From contig JARGNI010000008.1 in the NCBI GenBank assembly GCA_029213195.1, forward strand, positions 91,525-155,524: 64,000 nucleotides of DNA, in the 5' to 3' direction. This document shows, piece after piece, positions 1 to 9,338 of the stretch. Origin of the DNA: Verrucomicrobiales bacterium (GTDB taxonomy: Bacteria; Verrucomicrobiota; Verrucomicrobiia; Verrucomicrobiales; DEV007). How positions within the stretch are numbered: position 1 is the first letter of the stretch; every line of letters begins with the position of its first letter. The translations under genes were made by a program, and so were the position numbers. The notes under the pieces were generated by a model. That model was not told the DNA's origin, did not search any database, and was given only the letters and a program-made list of their open reading frames with translations.

Positions 1-573
1 GGCGGAGGGAAGCTCTACTTTCCGAAGTTCCTCCGAGTTGGGAAGGTCTTCGAGGTCTCTGACACCGAAGTGTTCCATGAACTCCTCGGTGGTTTCATAC
101 AGCATGGGACGTCCTGGGAGATCGGCTCGACCTCCGACGCGGGCGAGTCCTCGATCGATCAACTTGTGCAACTGACCATCCACAGAAACTCCGCGAACTG
201 CCTCGATGTCTGCCTTGGTGATGGGCTGCCGATAGGCAATGAGAGCGAGGGTCTCGAGAGCGGCAGCGCTCAGCTTCTCGGGCCGCATTTCGGGCAGAAG
301 AGCTCGGACCCACTCCGCGTAGTCCGCCCGGGTCACGAACTTCCAGCCGTTGACGCCTTCCTGCAGCTCAATGGCCTGTCCCTGGCTGGCAAGTCTTTCG
401 CCCAGCTCTGCGATGTGGGTCTCGACTTTCTTGGTGGAAATGTTGTCCCATTCCCGGGCTTCCGGGGCATCGCTTTCGTCGGCGCCACGACGAATCGCCT
501 TCGCAATTTCAGCGGAGGTGACCGGTTCGGGAGCGGCAAAAATCATTGCCTCGATGATCTGGATCAGATCCAT
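1..573 (-). CDS. scpB: Segregation and condensation protein B (partial, runs off window)
   Basis: ScpB is the winged-helix partner that, with ScpA, bridges the SMC ATPase heads in chromosome condensation. This frame is absent from the ORF track because it has no stop inside the window. Translating the minus strand from the ATG at 573 gives a protein beginning [18 protein letters not shown], with the conserved block [19 protein letters not shown] around residues 110-130 and a second winged-helix segment ending [17 protein letters not shown]. The 3' end lies beyond base 1. It follows scpA by 70 bases on the same strand, the usual scpA-scpB operon order. The plus-strand ORFs listed here are shadows. 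Confidence 0.93.
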   Translation of the reverse strand, partial: MDLIQIIEAMIFAAPEPVTSAEIAKAIRRGADESDAPEAREWDNISTKKVETHIAELGERLASQGQAIELQEGVNGWKFVTRADYAEWVRALLPEMRPEKLSAAALETLALIAYRQPITKADIEAVRGVSVDGQLHKLIDRGLARVGGRADLPGRPMLYETTEEFMEHFGVRDLEDLPNSEELRKVELPSA

Positions 574-642
574 GAAAGAAGATCGTTTCGGGAGGTCGGT
601 AAGCTGGCGTGAAACGGCAAAAAGAAAAGCGGATTCTCTCGC

Positions 643-1692
643 TCAGAATTCGTTTCGTTGAAGTTCGATATCCCCGAGAATGACTTCCTGTCGGACACGG
701 AAATAGTTCAATTTCATCAGTTCGAGGACGGCGAGGAAGGTCACGATCATTTCGTGCTTGCTCGTCGCTCCCGCAAAAAGAGAGGAAAATCGGATCGAAC
801 CACCGGGATCGATAGTGGAAAGGAGATGATCGATCTTGTCACTGACGGTGTAGTGGTCGTCGACGATCTCACCCAGTCCTTCGTCCTGGAAGCGATCGAG
901 AATGTTCTGAAACGCCTTGATCAGGTCGAAGATCCCGACCTCATCCGAAAGCGGCCGCTTTTCCTCCTCATCGGTCTCGATCTTGTCGGGAACACGAGCA
1001 AAATGGGATTGTTGCTTGTCCTCTTTCTCCCCGAGGTGACGGGCCGCTTCCTTGAATTTCTTGTATTCGATGAGCTGCCGAATCAGGTCCCAGCGTGGAT
1101 CCTCCTCGTCGGCGTCTTCTTCGGGAGGCTGCACATGTTTCGGCAGCATCATGCGGCTCTTGATGTAACAGAGATTCGCCGCCATCACGAGAAACTCCCC
1201 GGCAAGGCCGATATTCAGCATCTTGAAGGTCTCGAGATACGCCATGTATTGCTTCGTGATGCTCTCGATGGGGATATCGTAGATATCGATCTCGTCTTTC
1301 TTGATGAGGTAGAGAAGAAGATCCATGGGACCTTCGAAGACATCGAGTTCCACCTTGTAGAGGTGATCGAGACCCGTCGTATCGGCTCCATCGGTTTCGG
1401 GGCGGTCCTCGGGAATCCCGGCTGCATCGGCGAGCTGGGCCTGCTGAGAGGGCTCTTCCGAGGCTGAATCCTCTGTAAGAGTAGTTTCCGAGGATTCAGG
1501 GCTCTCGGATGACGGGGAATCCTTCGCTTCCGCGTCGCTGTCCACGACGGCGTCAGGGGACGGAGAAATCTCGTCCGGATCTGGGTCTGTTTCTGTCTCG
1601 CTCACGATTGGTGTTTGCTCATCAAAGACGGTAGCGATGCTGTTTGCAAGGTGAGAGGAAATCGACGGACGAATAATTTTTATCGTTTTCAC
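643..1692 (-). CDS. scpA: Segregation and condensation protein A with long acidic N-terminal extension
   Basis: ScpA is the kleisin subunit of the bacterial SMC condensin complex. The conserved domain starts near residue 110 (YKVELDVFEGPMDLLLYLI) and continues through DIYDIPIESITKQYM to a C-terminal winged helix (FLAVLELMKLNYFRVRQE), as in ordinary ScpA. The first ~105 residues are Asp/Glu/Ser/Pro-rich and probably disordered; most ScpA proteins of about 250 residues lack them. The start is a GTG with a purine-rich AAAGGA just upstream. An internal GTG at VSETETD would still leave an acidic tail. It is divergent from the TPR gene at 1769. Confidence 0.93.
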   Translation of the reverse strand: MKTIKIIRPSISSHLANSIATVFDEQTPIVSETETDPDPDEISPSPDAVVDSDAEAKDSPSSESPESSETTLTEDSASEEPSQQAQLADAAGIPEDRPETDGADTTGLDHLYKVELDVFEGPMDLLLYLIKKDEIDIYDIPIESITKQYMAYLETFKMLNIGLAGEFLVMAANLCYIKSRMMLPKHVQPPEEDADEEDPRWDLIRQLIEYKKFKEAARHLGEKEDKQQSHFARVPDKIETDEEEKRPLSDEVGIFDLIKAFQNILDRFQDEGLGEIVDDHYTVSDKIDHLLSTIDPGGSIRFSSLFAGATSKHEMIVTFLAVLELMKLNYFRVRQEVILGDIELQRNEF

Positions 1693-1768
1693 GTCCTTTA
1701 CCAGCGCCGCAATCTCCGCTTTCTTTATTGTTATGTGCGCACGAGGCCGGATTTACCGAGAGTTGGGG

Positions 1769-4513
1769 ATGAAAATCAGGACAGGATTCGTGCTCGCAGC
1801 GCTTCTCCTCTTCTCCAGTGGTTCTCTCTGGGGGCAGGCGGACTACAAGCGCTACTACGACGAGGACAACATTCCCAAGGCTCGCGAGATTTTTGAGAGG
1901 GGGCGCTACGACATCGTGATCCAGTTTACGGACTACGCCCTGCGACGTGGGCAGCCATCCTGGGAATGGAGAACGCTCCGTTTCCAGGCACTCGCCAATC
2001 TCGGACGCTATGAGGAAGCCGTCGAGGAAGCCGTCGCAACAACGGAAAGTTTTCCCGGCTCGCTCGGAGCCCTGCTCGAAGCGCATGAGCTTTTTTCCTC
2101 GATGGGGTTGACCGAGAAGGCCAAGGGGATCTTTGAAAAGATCAACGCAGCTGCCGCGGCGGTGCCGCAGAAGGAACGCGATGCCGAGGACTATGTGTAT
2201 CTTGGGCGAGCCGCCCTCATCCTGGGCGCCGATCCTTCGATTGTTCTCAAGCAGTATTTCGACGTGGCCAAGGGATTCGAGGCGAAGGGGCAAATCATTC
2301 CCGAAGGATTGGTCGAAGCGTACCTGGCCTCGGGGGAACTGGCCCTGGAAAAGGACGATTATGCGCGGGCCTCGAAGGAGTTCCAGGGGGCCTACAAACT
2401 GGAGCCGACCAATCCAGCGGTCCTCTTCGGGCTCGCGAGATCCTTGCTTCCCAGCGATCGACAGGCTGGCATGGAATACATTGGGCAGGTATTGGCCGAG
2501 GTGCCTCTCCATTTTGGGGCGCTCCTGATCCAGACGGAACATGCGATCAACTTTGAGAAATTCGAAGAAGCCAAGCAGGTTCTCGAACTTGTCGAGGCGC
2601 TGAATCCCCGCCTGCCGCAGGCGGCCGCCTTTCGCGCCGTTCTCGCCGAAGTCGAGTTGAACGACCGCGAGGCATTCAATCGCTATCGGGACAAAGCACT
2701 CTCCGTCTGGAAGAACAATCCGGAAATCGATCACCTGATCGGGAGGGTTCTTTCCCGAAAGTATCGCTACGAGGAGGGAGCAGAAAGTCAGAAGCGAGCT
2801 CTCGCAATGGATCCCGATTTTCTCCCGGCCAAGCTTCAGTTGGCACTGGATTACCTCAGGCTGGGTAGAATCGAGGAAGCGTGGCCGCTTGCCAAGGAAG
2901 TGGCCGCAGCGGACGAATACAACGTTCTCGCTTTCAACCTCGAGGTCCTTCAGAAAGAGATCGAGAGCTTTGCTGCGATCGAGAGCGAGGACTTCATTAT
3001 TCGCATGCCACCCGAGGAGGCGGAGATTTATGGCGATCGGGTCCTCGAGATACTCACCGAGGCCGACGAGGTTCTCGGAAAGAAATACGGACTCGAGATC
3101 GAGGAGCCTACCCTGGTCGAGTTTTATCCCAATCAGCAGGATTTCGCGATCCGTTCGTTTGGCTCCCTCGGAGGGGAAGGACTTCTCGGCGTCTGCTTCG
3201 GCTCCGTTGTGACGATGAACAGTCCTGGGAGCGTCACCGCCGGGAAGAACAACTGGGAGGCAACCTTGTGGCACGAGTATTGTCACGTCATCACTCTCAC
3301 CGCGACAAACAACAAGATGCCACGTTGGCTCAGTGAGGGGATCTCGGTGTACGAGGAAATCCAGAAGGAGCCCAACTGGGGACAGAAGATGAGTCCGAAT
3401 TATCGGAAGATGATCCTCGAAGGCGAGGCGCTCACTCCGGTATCGGAAATGAGCCAGGCCTTCTTCCAGGCGAAGAGCGGGCAGGACATCATGTTTGCCT
3501 ACTACCAGTCGATGTTGATTGTCGAATTCCTCGTCGAAAATTACGGTCTGGATGCACTCCGAGCGATTCTCAAGGACCTCGGCGATGGGGTTCTCATCAA
3601 TGATGCCATCGCCAAGCACACCACGCCCATGCCCGAACTCGAGATCGCCTTTGCGGAGTTCGCGTTTGGTCTGGCAGAGAATTACGGCCCCGGGGTCGAT
3701 TGGACCGAGCCAAGTGAGGAAGAGGTCAATCCGCTCAGCCCGATTGCCGTTCAGCTATACCTGAAGCGCAATCCGAAGAATTTCTGGGCTCGCCAGACCC
3801 ACACCTATCGATTGCTCGATCAGCGAAGCTGGAGAGCGGCTGCCGAATCGGCAGAGGAATTGATCGGCCTTCTTCCCGACTTCACCGGGAGTGGCAATGG
3901 CTACGCCCTGCAGGCTCGAGCATGGAGAGAGATGGGCGAACCAGAGAACGAGATCGCGGTGCTCGAGCGACTCGCAGAGCGGTCGGCCGAGGCCTACACC
4001 GCATACTCTCGTCTCATGGAAGTCGAGTTCGAGGAGGAAGTCTGGGATGGAGTCGTTTCCAATGCCAAGCGCGGTAAAGCGATCAATCCCTTCTACGAGC
4101 GGTTTCACTACTGCCGGGGCTGCGCCCACCAGGCTCGGAACGAAGTCGGTATGGCGGTGACTTCCTTCGAAAAGACCTTGAAGCTGGATCCTGTGAATCC
4201 TTCCGAGGTCCGGTATCGCCTCGCCTCGCTGCACCAGGAGGAGAAACCGGAAACCGCCCGTCGGTATATCCTCGATGCGCTTGCTGATTCTCCGAGATAT
4301 CGGGAAGCCTTTTCTCTTCTTATGGATCTTTCCGGGGAAGAGCCGGAAGCCGAGGAGAATCCTGAGCCCGAACCGGCCGCGGAGAAAGGGATTCTCAAGA
4401 AGGTGATGGAAGATCCTTTTGGCGGAGGGGGAAACCCGGACGCTCCTGAGGTTGGCGAGAACGAGGGCAAGCCCAAACCGAAACCCGCCTCAGAAGGGCA
4501 GGGCGCGGAATAG
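1769..4513 (+). CDS. Exported TPR-repeat protein with a central gluzincin-type metallopeptidase domain
   Basis: The start at 1769 (MKIRTGFVLAALLLFSSG) gives a clean signal peptide ending near WGQA. Residues ~25-400 are repeated helical pairs of TPR type. A central domain carries WHEYCHVITL (an HExxH zinc site) followed about 20 residues later by WLSEGIS, the Glu ligand arrangement of the peptidase MA-like gluzincins. More TPRs follow, and the tail is Pro/Glu-rich (EPEPAAEK). Size is 914 residues. Seen: signal, HExxH, repeats. Inferred: a periplasmic protease or protease-like scaffold. Its end overlaps the convergent M50-like gene by 24 bases. The 665-residue antisense ORF is a shadow. Confidence 0.85.
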   Translation: MKIRTGFVLAALLLFSSGSLWGQADYKRYYDEDNIPKAREIFERGRYDIVIQFTDYALRRGQPSWEWRTLRFQALANLGRYEEAVEEAVATTESFPGSLGALLEAHELFSSMGLTEKAKGIFEKINAAAAAVPQKERDAEDYVYLGRAALILGADPSIVLKQYFDVAKGFEAKGQIIPEGLVEAYLASGELALEKDDYARASKEFQGAYKLEPTNPAVLFGLARSLLPSDRQAGMEYIGQVLAEVPLHFGALLIQTEHAINFEKFEEAKQVLELVEALNPRLPQAAAFRAVLAEVELNDREAFNRYRDKALSVWKNNPEIDHLIGRVLSRKYRYEEGAESQKRALAMDPDFLPAKLQLALDYLRLGRIEEAWPLAKEVAAADEYNVLAFNLEVLQKEIESFAAIESEDFIIRMPPEEAEIYGDRVLEILTEADEVLGKKYGLEIEEPTLVEFYPNQQDFAIRSFGSLGGEGLLGVCFGSVVTMNSPGSVTAGKNNWEATLWHEYCHVITLTATNNKMPRWLSEGISVYEEIQKEPNWGQKMSPNYRKMILEGEALTPVSEMSQAFFQAKSGQDIMFAYYQSMLIVEFLVENYGLDALRAILKDLGDGVLINDAIAKHTTPMPELEIAFAEFAFGLAENYGPGVDWTEPSEEEVNPLSPIAVQLYLKRNPKNFWARQTHTYRLLDQRSWRAAAESAEELIGLLPDFTGSGNGYALQARAWREMGEPENEIAVLERLAERSAEAYTAYSRLMEVEFEEEVWDGVVSNAKRGKAINPFYERFHYCRGCAHQARNEVGMAVTSFEKTLKLDPVNPSEVRYRLASLHQEEKPETARRYILDALADSPRYREAFSLLMDLSGEEPEAEENPEPEPAAEKGILKKVMEDPFGGGGNPDAPEVGENEGKPKPKPASEGQGAE

Positions 4514-5377
4514 TTCGAGAGCCGACTCCGAGAGTCGATCGAAAAAGCTGCGACCGTTTTCCCAGAGCGAAACTCCGAATCCGTGAAAAGTCGCCGTTGG
4601 AGAGGCGAGGATGAGGAGACCGCAGAGCAGGAGCAGATTGGCGAGAAAGATCACGGTGAATGAGAAGAGCTTCCCGTTCTGGTCGACATCGGGCTGCTCT
4701 CTCCGGACCATCCAGAGAGTGAAGCTGAGGTGAAAGAGCCAAGTGAACCCGAGGGCTCCGTAGAACCATCTTGGATCGAGATCGTATCGGTCGCGGAATA
4801 CCCATTGCAGCAAGCCCCAGCAGATCGCGGCGACCACGGAGTAGAACGGGAAGAAATAGGGGGAGAGCGAGATGATGAAGTTGTTCCGATTGGTCAGGAT
4901 ATGTCCCCCATCGGAGGAGATGTGAATTTTGGACACCTTCCCGCGGCAAAGAAGAACGAAGAGGGCGTGGGTGAGTTCGTGCCCAGCGACATAGATCCAC
5001 ATCAGACCTCTTGTGAGCCAGATCAGGAGTCCGCTCTTGGCCAACCAGAAAAGAAGCATCCAGAGAATGCCCCCGGCGCCGAAGGAGAGAAACTCCGGGG
5101 TGCGCCAATAGTTCCCTCCCAGGGTGTCTGCCTTGAGGAGGATGACGAATGTCTCGAGAACAATCCAGCAGACCGGGAGCAGACACAGCCCGATCGAGAA
5201 CTTGAGGATGCGGATCGAGGTCTCCGAAGAATGAAGAAGACTGCCCACCGCCGTCTCCGGGACAAAGGCAGCGAGCCCTTGTCGTGGAGCGGACCGGCGC
5301 TTTTTGGTCCGGCGGTTTGACGGTTTCTTGCGAGGCACAGCGGCCAGGGTATGCGCTGGGAAGAAAAAGGGAGGCAC
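4490..5377 (-). CDS. M50-like membrane metalloprotease homologue (HELTH motif)
   Basis: The 295-residue protein has a basic N-terminus rich in Lys/Arg (RKKPSNRRTKKRR), then about six hydrophobic segments. AGHELTHALF near residue 135 is an HExxH motif inside a membrane segment, as in site-2-protease/M50 families. No clear LDG or NPDG motif, which supplies the third zinc ligand in classical M50 enzymes, is visible; instead there is LSPYFFPFYS. It may belong to a divergent M50B-like group or be inactive. The start is GTG and could be later. It converges on and overlaps the TPR protein gene by 24 bases and lies just downstream of efp on the same strand. Confidence 0.75.
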   Translation of the reverse strand: MPPFFFPAHTLAAVPRKKPSNRRTKKRRSAPRQGLAAFVPETAVGSLLHSSETSIRILKFSIGLCLLPVCWIVLETFVILLKADTLGGNYWRTPEFLSFGAGGILWMLLFWLAKSGLLIWLTRGLMWIYVAGHELTHALFVLLCRGKVSKIHISSDGGHILTNRNNFIISLSPYFFPFYSVVAAICWGLLQWVFRDRYDLDPRWFYGALGFTWLFHLSFTLWMVRREQPDVDQNGKLFSFTVIFLANLLLLCGLLILASPTATFHGFGVSLWENGRSFFDRLSESALELFRALPF

Positions 5378-5404
5378 GAGGCACTGGTTGCCACGCGCTG
5401 AGCG

Positions 5405-5965
5405 CTAGGCGCGGCCGACGTATTTCTTGTCCTCGCCGCTCACCTTGATCTTGTCGCCCGGATTGACGAAAAGTGGAACCTGGATCCGGAGACCGGTTTC
5501 GAGAGTGGCTTCCTTGGTCGCGGCCGTAGCGGTATCGCCCTTCACGCCGGGAGCGGACTCGGTGACTTCGAGTTCGATGTTCGAGGGGAGTTCAATCGAG
5601 ACTGCTTTTCCGTCGACAAAGAGAACCTCGACCTCAAGCCCGTCGATGAGGAGATCCTTGCTGTCTTCGATGAATTCCTCCTGGAAGGAAATCGTGTCGT
5701 AGGTCGTGGTATCCATGAAGTGATACCCGGTCTGATCCTGGTAGCTGAATTCCAGCTTCTGGCGGTCGGATTGTACGATCTCCACCTTGTCGCTGGAAGC
5801 GAAGCGAATGTCCTTCGTCTTTCCCGAGTTGAAGGACCGAATCGTCGCCATGATCAGCGCGTTTCCTTTTCCAGGCGTACGGTGCTCGAGTCCGAGAACG
5901 ACTCCGATTTCGCCTTTGTAGTTGATGCACTGTCCGCGCTTGAGGTTGGTTGCAACGATTGCCAT
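5405..5965 (-). CDS. efp: Translation elongation factor P
   Basis: EF-P binds ribosomes stalled on polyproline stretches and stimulates peptide bond formation. The 186-residue length is typical. The N-terminal KOW-like domain carries the loop RTPGKGNA with Lys33, the residue that is modified in many bacteria. Two OB-fold domains follow (YHFMDTTTYDTISF; ETGLRIQVPLFVNPGDKIKV). The usual efp modification genes epmA and epmB are not in the window. Proline-rich xPV tracts in at least two proteins encoded nearby (about 37.7 kb and 42.8 kb) would be natural clients. It probably heads a short unit with the M50-like gene 27 bases downstream. Confidence 0.97.
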   Translation of the reverse strand: MAIVATNLKRGQCINYKGEIGVVLGLEHRTPGKGNALIMATIRSFNSGKTKDIRFASSDKVEIVQSDRQKLEFSYQDQTGYHFMDTTTYDTISFQEEFIEDSKDLLIDGLEVEVLFVDGKAVSIELPSNIELEVTESAPGVKGDTATAATKEATLETGLRIQVPLFVNPGDKIKVSGEDKKYVGRA

Positions 5966-6091
5966 GGATACCGGGTGTTTGGTTAAGAGAACTTAAAGAT
6001 TTGGGTAAACCCGAATTTGCCATCGTTTCAGTCGATCACAAGATCGGAAATAACGATTTGAGGCGACGCCGGGCCGAGGCAGAGTGCTGGT

Positions 6092-6820
6092 GTGAGTGAT
6101 TCCAAGCCCCAGATCCAGAACAAGAACGGCCGCCGCTGGGCGGTTCTGTTGCCCGCGCTCGTGGTGCCGCTTGCGGCATCTTTCTTCTATTTTGTCGTCT
6201 ATCCCGGCACAGCATTCGGCAATGCCTTCTATGTCGTGGCCAAGCTCAACCTGTTGCTTTGGCCGATTCTCGCGACGCTCTGGATCCTGAGGGAGCCGAT
6301 GGTCGACAAGTCTTTGCCTCGTCGGCACAAGGCATCGCTGATCCAGGGAACGCTCTTTGGAATCGCAGTGACGGCTTTGTTGGTCTTCCTCGTCAAGGCC
6401 ACTCCTCTTGGAGCGGTGGTGGGGGACAATGTCGTTCGCATTTCCGAGCGCATCGTCGGTCTCGGCGTCGCGGACTACTACCTGCAGTTTGCCCTTTTCA
6501 TCTCTTTCTTTCACGCGGCGCTGGAGGAGTTCTACTGGCGCTGGTTCGTCTTCGGGAATGCCCGTCGACTGATGCCAGCCTGGGGGGCGATCACGCTCGC
6601 GGCAGTGGGATTTTCCTCGCACCACATCGTCGTCTTGAGCCAGTTCTTTCCGCTGGGTTGGGCGGTTTTTCTTGGCGCGTGTGTCGGCGTCGGAGGCGCC
6701 GTGTGGAGCTTCATCTATCACCGCACCAACAGCATGTGGGGACCCTGGGTGAGTCACATGATCATCGATCTGGCGATCATGTGGGTTGGTTGGGAGGTGC
6801 TGCAGGCGGCCGGGCTCTAG
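6092..6820 (+). CDS. CPBP family intramembrane metalloprotease
   Basis: CPBP (Abi/CAAX-type) proteins are integral membrane glutamic/metallo proteases. The 242-residue protein has several hydrophobic helices. The three family motifs are present: AALEEFYWRW (EExxxR-like, around residue 145), GFSSHHIVV, and the late polar motif SFIYHRTNSMWGPWVSHMIID with HxxxD. The start is GTG (VSDSKPQ); no strong ribosome-binding site is visible. It is divergent from efp and convergent with uvrB, so it is probably transcribed alone. Substrate unknown. Confidence 0.88.
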   Translation: MSDSKPQIQNKNGRRWAVLLPALVVPLAASFFYFVVYPGTAFGNAFYVVAKLNLLLWPILATLWILREPMVDKSLPRRHKASLIQGTLFGIAVTALLVFLVKATPLGAVVGDNVVRISERIVGLGVADYYLQFALFISFFHAALEEFYWRWFVFGNARRLMPAWGAITLAAVGFSSHHIVVLSQFFPLGWAVFLGACVGVGGAVWSFIYHRTNSMWGPWVSHMIIDLAIMWVGWEVLQAAGL

Positions 6821-6843
6821 CCCTCGGTTGACCGTCTGCGGAA

Positions 6844-8982
6844 TCAGTAGCGAACTTTTTTCCGCTTCACGGGGAGTGGCTTCTCTCCAGACTCCTTCTT
6901 CAGCTTGTTGATCTGGTCTCGGATCAGGGCGGCTCGTTCGAATTCGAGCTTGCCGGCGGCTTCCTGCATTTCTTCCTCGAGTTCCCGGATCACGGTGAGG
7001 GTGTCCACGTCTTCTCCGGATTCCGCGACGAGGGAGTCTTCGACCTCTTTCCCGGCGACAAACATCCGCAGGCTGTTCTGGTCGCTTCGCTTCGTGCTGG
7101 TGGGAGTGATGCCGTGCTTTTCATTGTATTCGTTCTGCACGCGTCGCCGATATTCCGTGATATTGATCAGGTTCTGAATGGAGTCGGTGATCGTGTCTGC
7201 GAAGAGAACGGCTTCGCCATTCACGTGTCTTGCGGCTCGACCCACGGTCTGGATCAGGCTGGTTTCACTGCGGAGAAATCCTTCCTTATCGGCGTCGAGG
7301 ATACAGACGAGGCTGACTTCGGGGAGGTCGAGTCCTTCTCGGAGGAGGTTGATTCCCACGAGGATGTCGAACTCGGCAGCTCGCAGACTTCGGAGGATTT
7401 CGACCCTCTCGATGGCATCGACATCGGCGTGGATGTAGCGAACCCGGAGGCCGACATTTCGGAGGTAGTCGGTGAGGTCTTCGGCGGTTCTCTTCGTCAG
7501 AGTCGTGACGAGGACTCTTTCCTCTTTCTCGATTCGTTGACGGCAGAGTTCGATCGTTTCATCGATCTGTCCCTTGAGAGGGCGAAGGGTCAGAATGGGA
7601 TCGAGCAATCCGGTGGGTCGAATGATTTGTTCGACAATGAGATCGGTGCCTTTTTTCTCCGGATCGAAGGAGCTGACCGGTTGCTTGCTCCCGGAGATTC
7701 GGGGCAAACGTTCGGGGACGAGTTCCTCCTGACCGATTTTTTTGCGCTGGTGGGGGATGTAGCTCTTGTTTCCGGCGGTCGAGTTCTGAATCTCGAATTT
7801 CGCTGGGGTTGCGCTGACGTAGAGACGTTGCCCGGTCTCCTTCATGTATTCGTCGAACTTGAGCGGTCGGTTGTCGAGGGCGCTGGGGAGACGGAAACCA
7901 AAGTCGACAAGCGTGGTCTTTCGCGAACGGTCCCCCTCATACATCCCGCCGATCTGGGGGATGCTGACGTGGGATTCGTCGATCACGGTGAAGAAATCGT
8001 CCGGGAAAAAGTCGAGCAGGGTTCCTGGCTTGGCTCCCGGAGGACGACCGGTGAGGTGGCGGGAATAATTCTCAATCCCCTGGCAGAAACCCATTTCCTG
8101 CATCATTTCGATATCGTACTCGGTTCGCTGCTTGATACGCTGGGCCTCGAGATACTGCTGATTCTTTTCAAAGTGCTCGATGCGTTCTTTCAGTTCGATT
8201 CGAATTTCTTTGATCGCTTTCGCCATCTTGTCCTTCGGTGTCACGAACTGCTTGGCCGGATAGAATGTGAAGCCTTCGACCTGCGAGGTGGAATTTCCGG
8301 TGAGCGGATCGAACACGCTGATTCGATCGATTTCATCGCCAAAGAACTCCACGCGAACCGCTTCGTCTTCAAGGTAGGCGGGGTAAACTTCGACGACGTC
8401 TCCTCGCACGCGAAACCGCCCCCGGATGAACTCGATGTCGTTTCGCTCGTAAAGGATCCCGACGAGTTGCTTGAGAAAGTCATCCCGATCGATTTCCTGC
8501 CCCACTCGCATCGGGATCATCATGCCCTCGTAGTCTTCAGGGGAGCCCAAGCCATAGATGCAGGACACCGACGCGATGACGATGACATCCTTGCGCGTCA
8601 GCAACGAACTCATCGCGGAGAGGCGAAGTCGTTCGATCTCGTCGTTGATGGACGAATCCTTCTCGATGTAGGTATCGGTGCGAGGGATGTAGGCCTCGGG
8701 CTGATAGTAGTCGAAATAGGAAACGAAATACTCGACGGCGTTGTTCGGGAAGAAGCTCTTCAGTTCGCTGTAGAGCTGCGCCGCCAGGGTCTTGTTGTGA
8801 GACATCACCAAGGTCGGTTTCCCGAGCGCGGCAATGACGTTGGCCACCGTGAAGGTCTTTCCTGAGCCGGTCACCCCCAGCAGGGTCTGATGTTCGTTTC
8901 CTGCGAGGAGCGATTTCGTCAGCTTGGCGATGGCCTGTTCCTGATCCCCCTGGGGGCTGAATTCTGAGCTGACTTCGAACAT
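6844..8982 (-). CDS. uvrB: Excinuclease ABC subunit B
   Basis: UvrB is the damage-verification helicase of nucleotide excision repair; it receives DNA from UvrA and recruits UvrC. The start at 8982 (MFEVSSEFSPQGDQEQAI) matches the usual family N-terminus; the track's extra 14 residues start from TTG. Visible are the Walker A GVTGSGKTFT, the beta-hairpin YDYYQPEAYIP region, helicase motifs including DESHVSIPQ and QTVGRAARH, and the C-terminal UVR motif (KLEFERAALIRDQINKLK) that contacts UvrC. Length is about 712 residues. uvrA and uvrC are not in the window. A terminator separates it from rpoZ upstream. Confidence 0.97.
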   Translation of the reverse strand: MFEVSSEFSPQGDQEQAIAKLTKSLLAGNEHQTLLGVTGSGKTFTVANVIAALGKPTLVMSHNKTLAAQLYSELKSFFPNNAVEYFVSYFDYYQPEAYIPRTDTYIEKDSSINDEIERLRLSAMSSLLTRKDVIVIASVSCIYGLGSPEDYEGMMIPMRVGQEIDRDDFLKQLVGILYERNDIEFIRGRFRVRGDVVEVYPAYLEDEAVRVEFFGDEIDRISVFDPLTGNSTSQVEGFTFYPAKQFVTPKDKMAKAIKEIRIELKERIEHFEKNQQYLEAQRIKQRTEYDIEMMQEMGFCQGIENYSRHLTGRPPGAKPGTLLDFFPDDFFTVIDESHVSIPQIGGMYEGDRSRKTTLVDFGFRLPSALDNRPLKFDEYMKETGQRLYVSATPAKFEIQNSTAGNKSYIPHQRKKIGQEELVPERLPRISGSKQPVSSFDPEKKGTDLIVEQIIRPTGLLDPILTLRPLKGQIDETIELCRQRIEKEERVLVTTLTKRTAEDLTDYLRNVGLRVRYIHADVDAIERVEILRSLRAAEFDILVGINLLREGLDLPEVSLVCILDADKEGFLRSETSLIQTVGRAARHVNGEAVLFADTITDSIQNLINITEYRRRVQNEYNEKHGITPTSTKRSDQNSLRMFVAGKEVEDSLVAESGEDVDTLTVIRELEEEMQEAAGKLEFERAALIRDQINKLKKESGEKPLPVKRKKVRY

Positions 8983-9074
8983 GATTCCGGGATCGCGAGC
9001 GCTGGTGCTGGACTGCGTCGGCAAATCTCGTTACGAAGTCCTTCGGGTGCAAGGGTTCATCTTGCCTGCCAACA

Positions 9075-9106
9075 AAAGAGGCCCCGGAATGCGGGGCCTC
9101 TTTCGA
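9075..9106 (-). terminator. Rho-independent terminator downstream of rpoZ
   Basis: A perfect 12-bp stem (AAAGAGGCCCCG with CGGGGCCTCTTT) encloses a 5-base loop. It is flanked by A/T-rich runs on both sides, so it could act in both directions. It lies 26 bases past the rpoZ stop and ahead of uvrB. Confidence 0.88.
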
Positions 9107-9131
9107 AATTGATTTTCGGACAGAAAGACGA

Positions 9132-9338
9132 TCAGGAATCCTCGTCCTCGGAATCGACCCCGATCTTGCCTTCGATGATCTCGGTGAGAGCGATATCGGC
9201 GGCTCCCATACGATGATCTGCCTGTATCAGAGGAGAGCGTCCCAGATTCAGTTGCTTGACTCGAGCCGAGACCAAATTGATCAGGACGGGGGGTTCTGGG
9301 ATAATCTTGGATGCCTCTTCGACTAGGTCACTTCTCAT
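9132..9338 (-). CDS. rpoZ: DNA-directed RNA polymerase omega subunit
   Basis: Omega helps fold and assemble the beta' subunit of RNA polymerase. The segment LINLVSARVKQLNLGRSPLIQ followed by DIALTEIIEGKIG is the omega core. The track ORF begins at 9428, but an internal ATG at 9338 (MRSDLVEEASKI) aligns with the family N-terminus and has GGAAAAGG about 10 bases upstream, whereas the upstream ATG has no visible ribosome-binding site. This gives 68 residues, short but normal for this phylum. The tail is acidic (DSEDEDS). A strong hairpin terminator follows. Confidence 0.85.
   Translation of the reverse strand: MRSDLVEEASKIIPEPPVLINLVSARVKQLNLGRSPLIQADHRMGAADIALTEIIEGKIGVDSEDEDS

Noticed and set aside
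1622-3619. 665-residue minus-strand ORF
   Set aside because: Antisense shadow of the TPR/peptidase gene; no family motif, Arg/Leu-rich composition of a shadow frame.
7114-8865. 583-residue plus-strand ORF opposite uvrB
   Set aside because: Shadow of uvrB; no recognisable domain.
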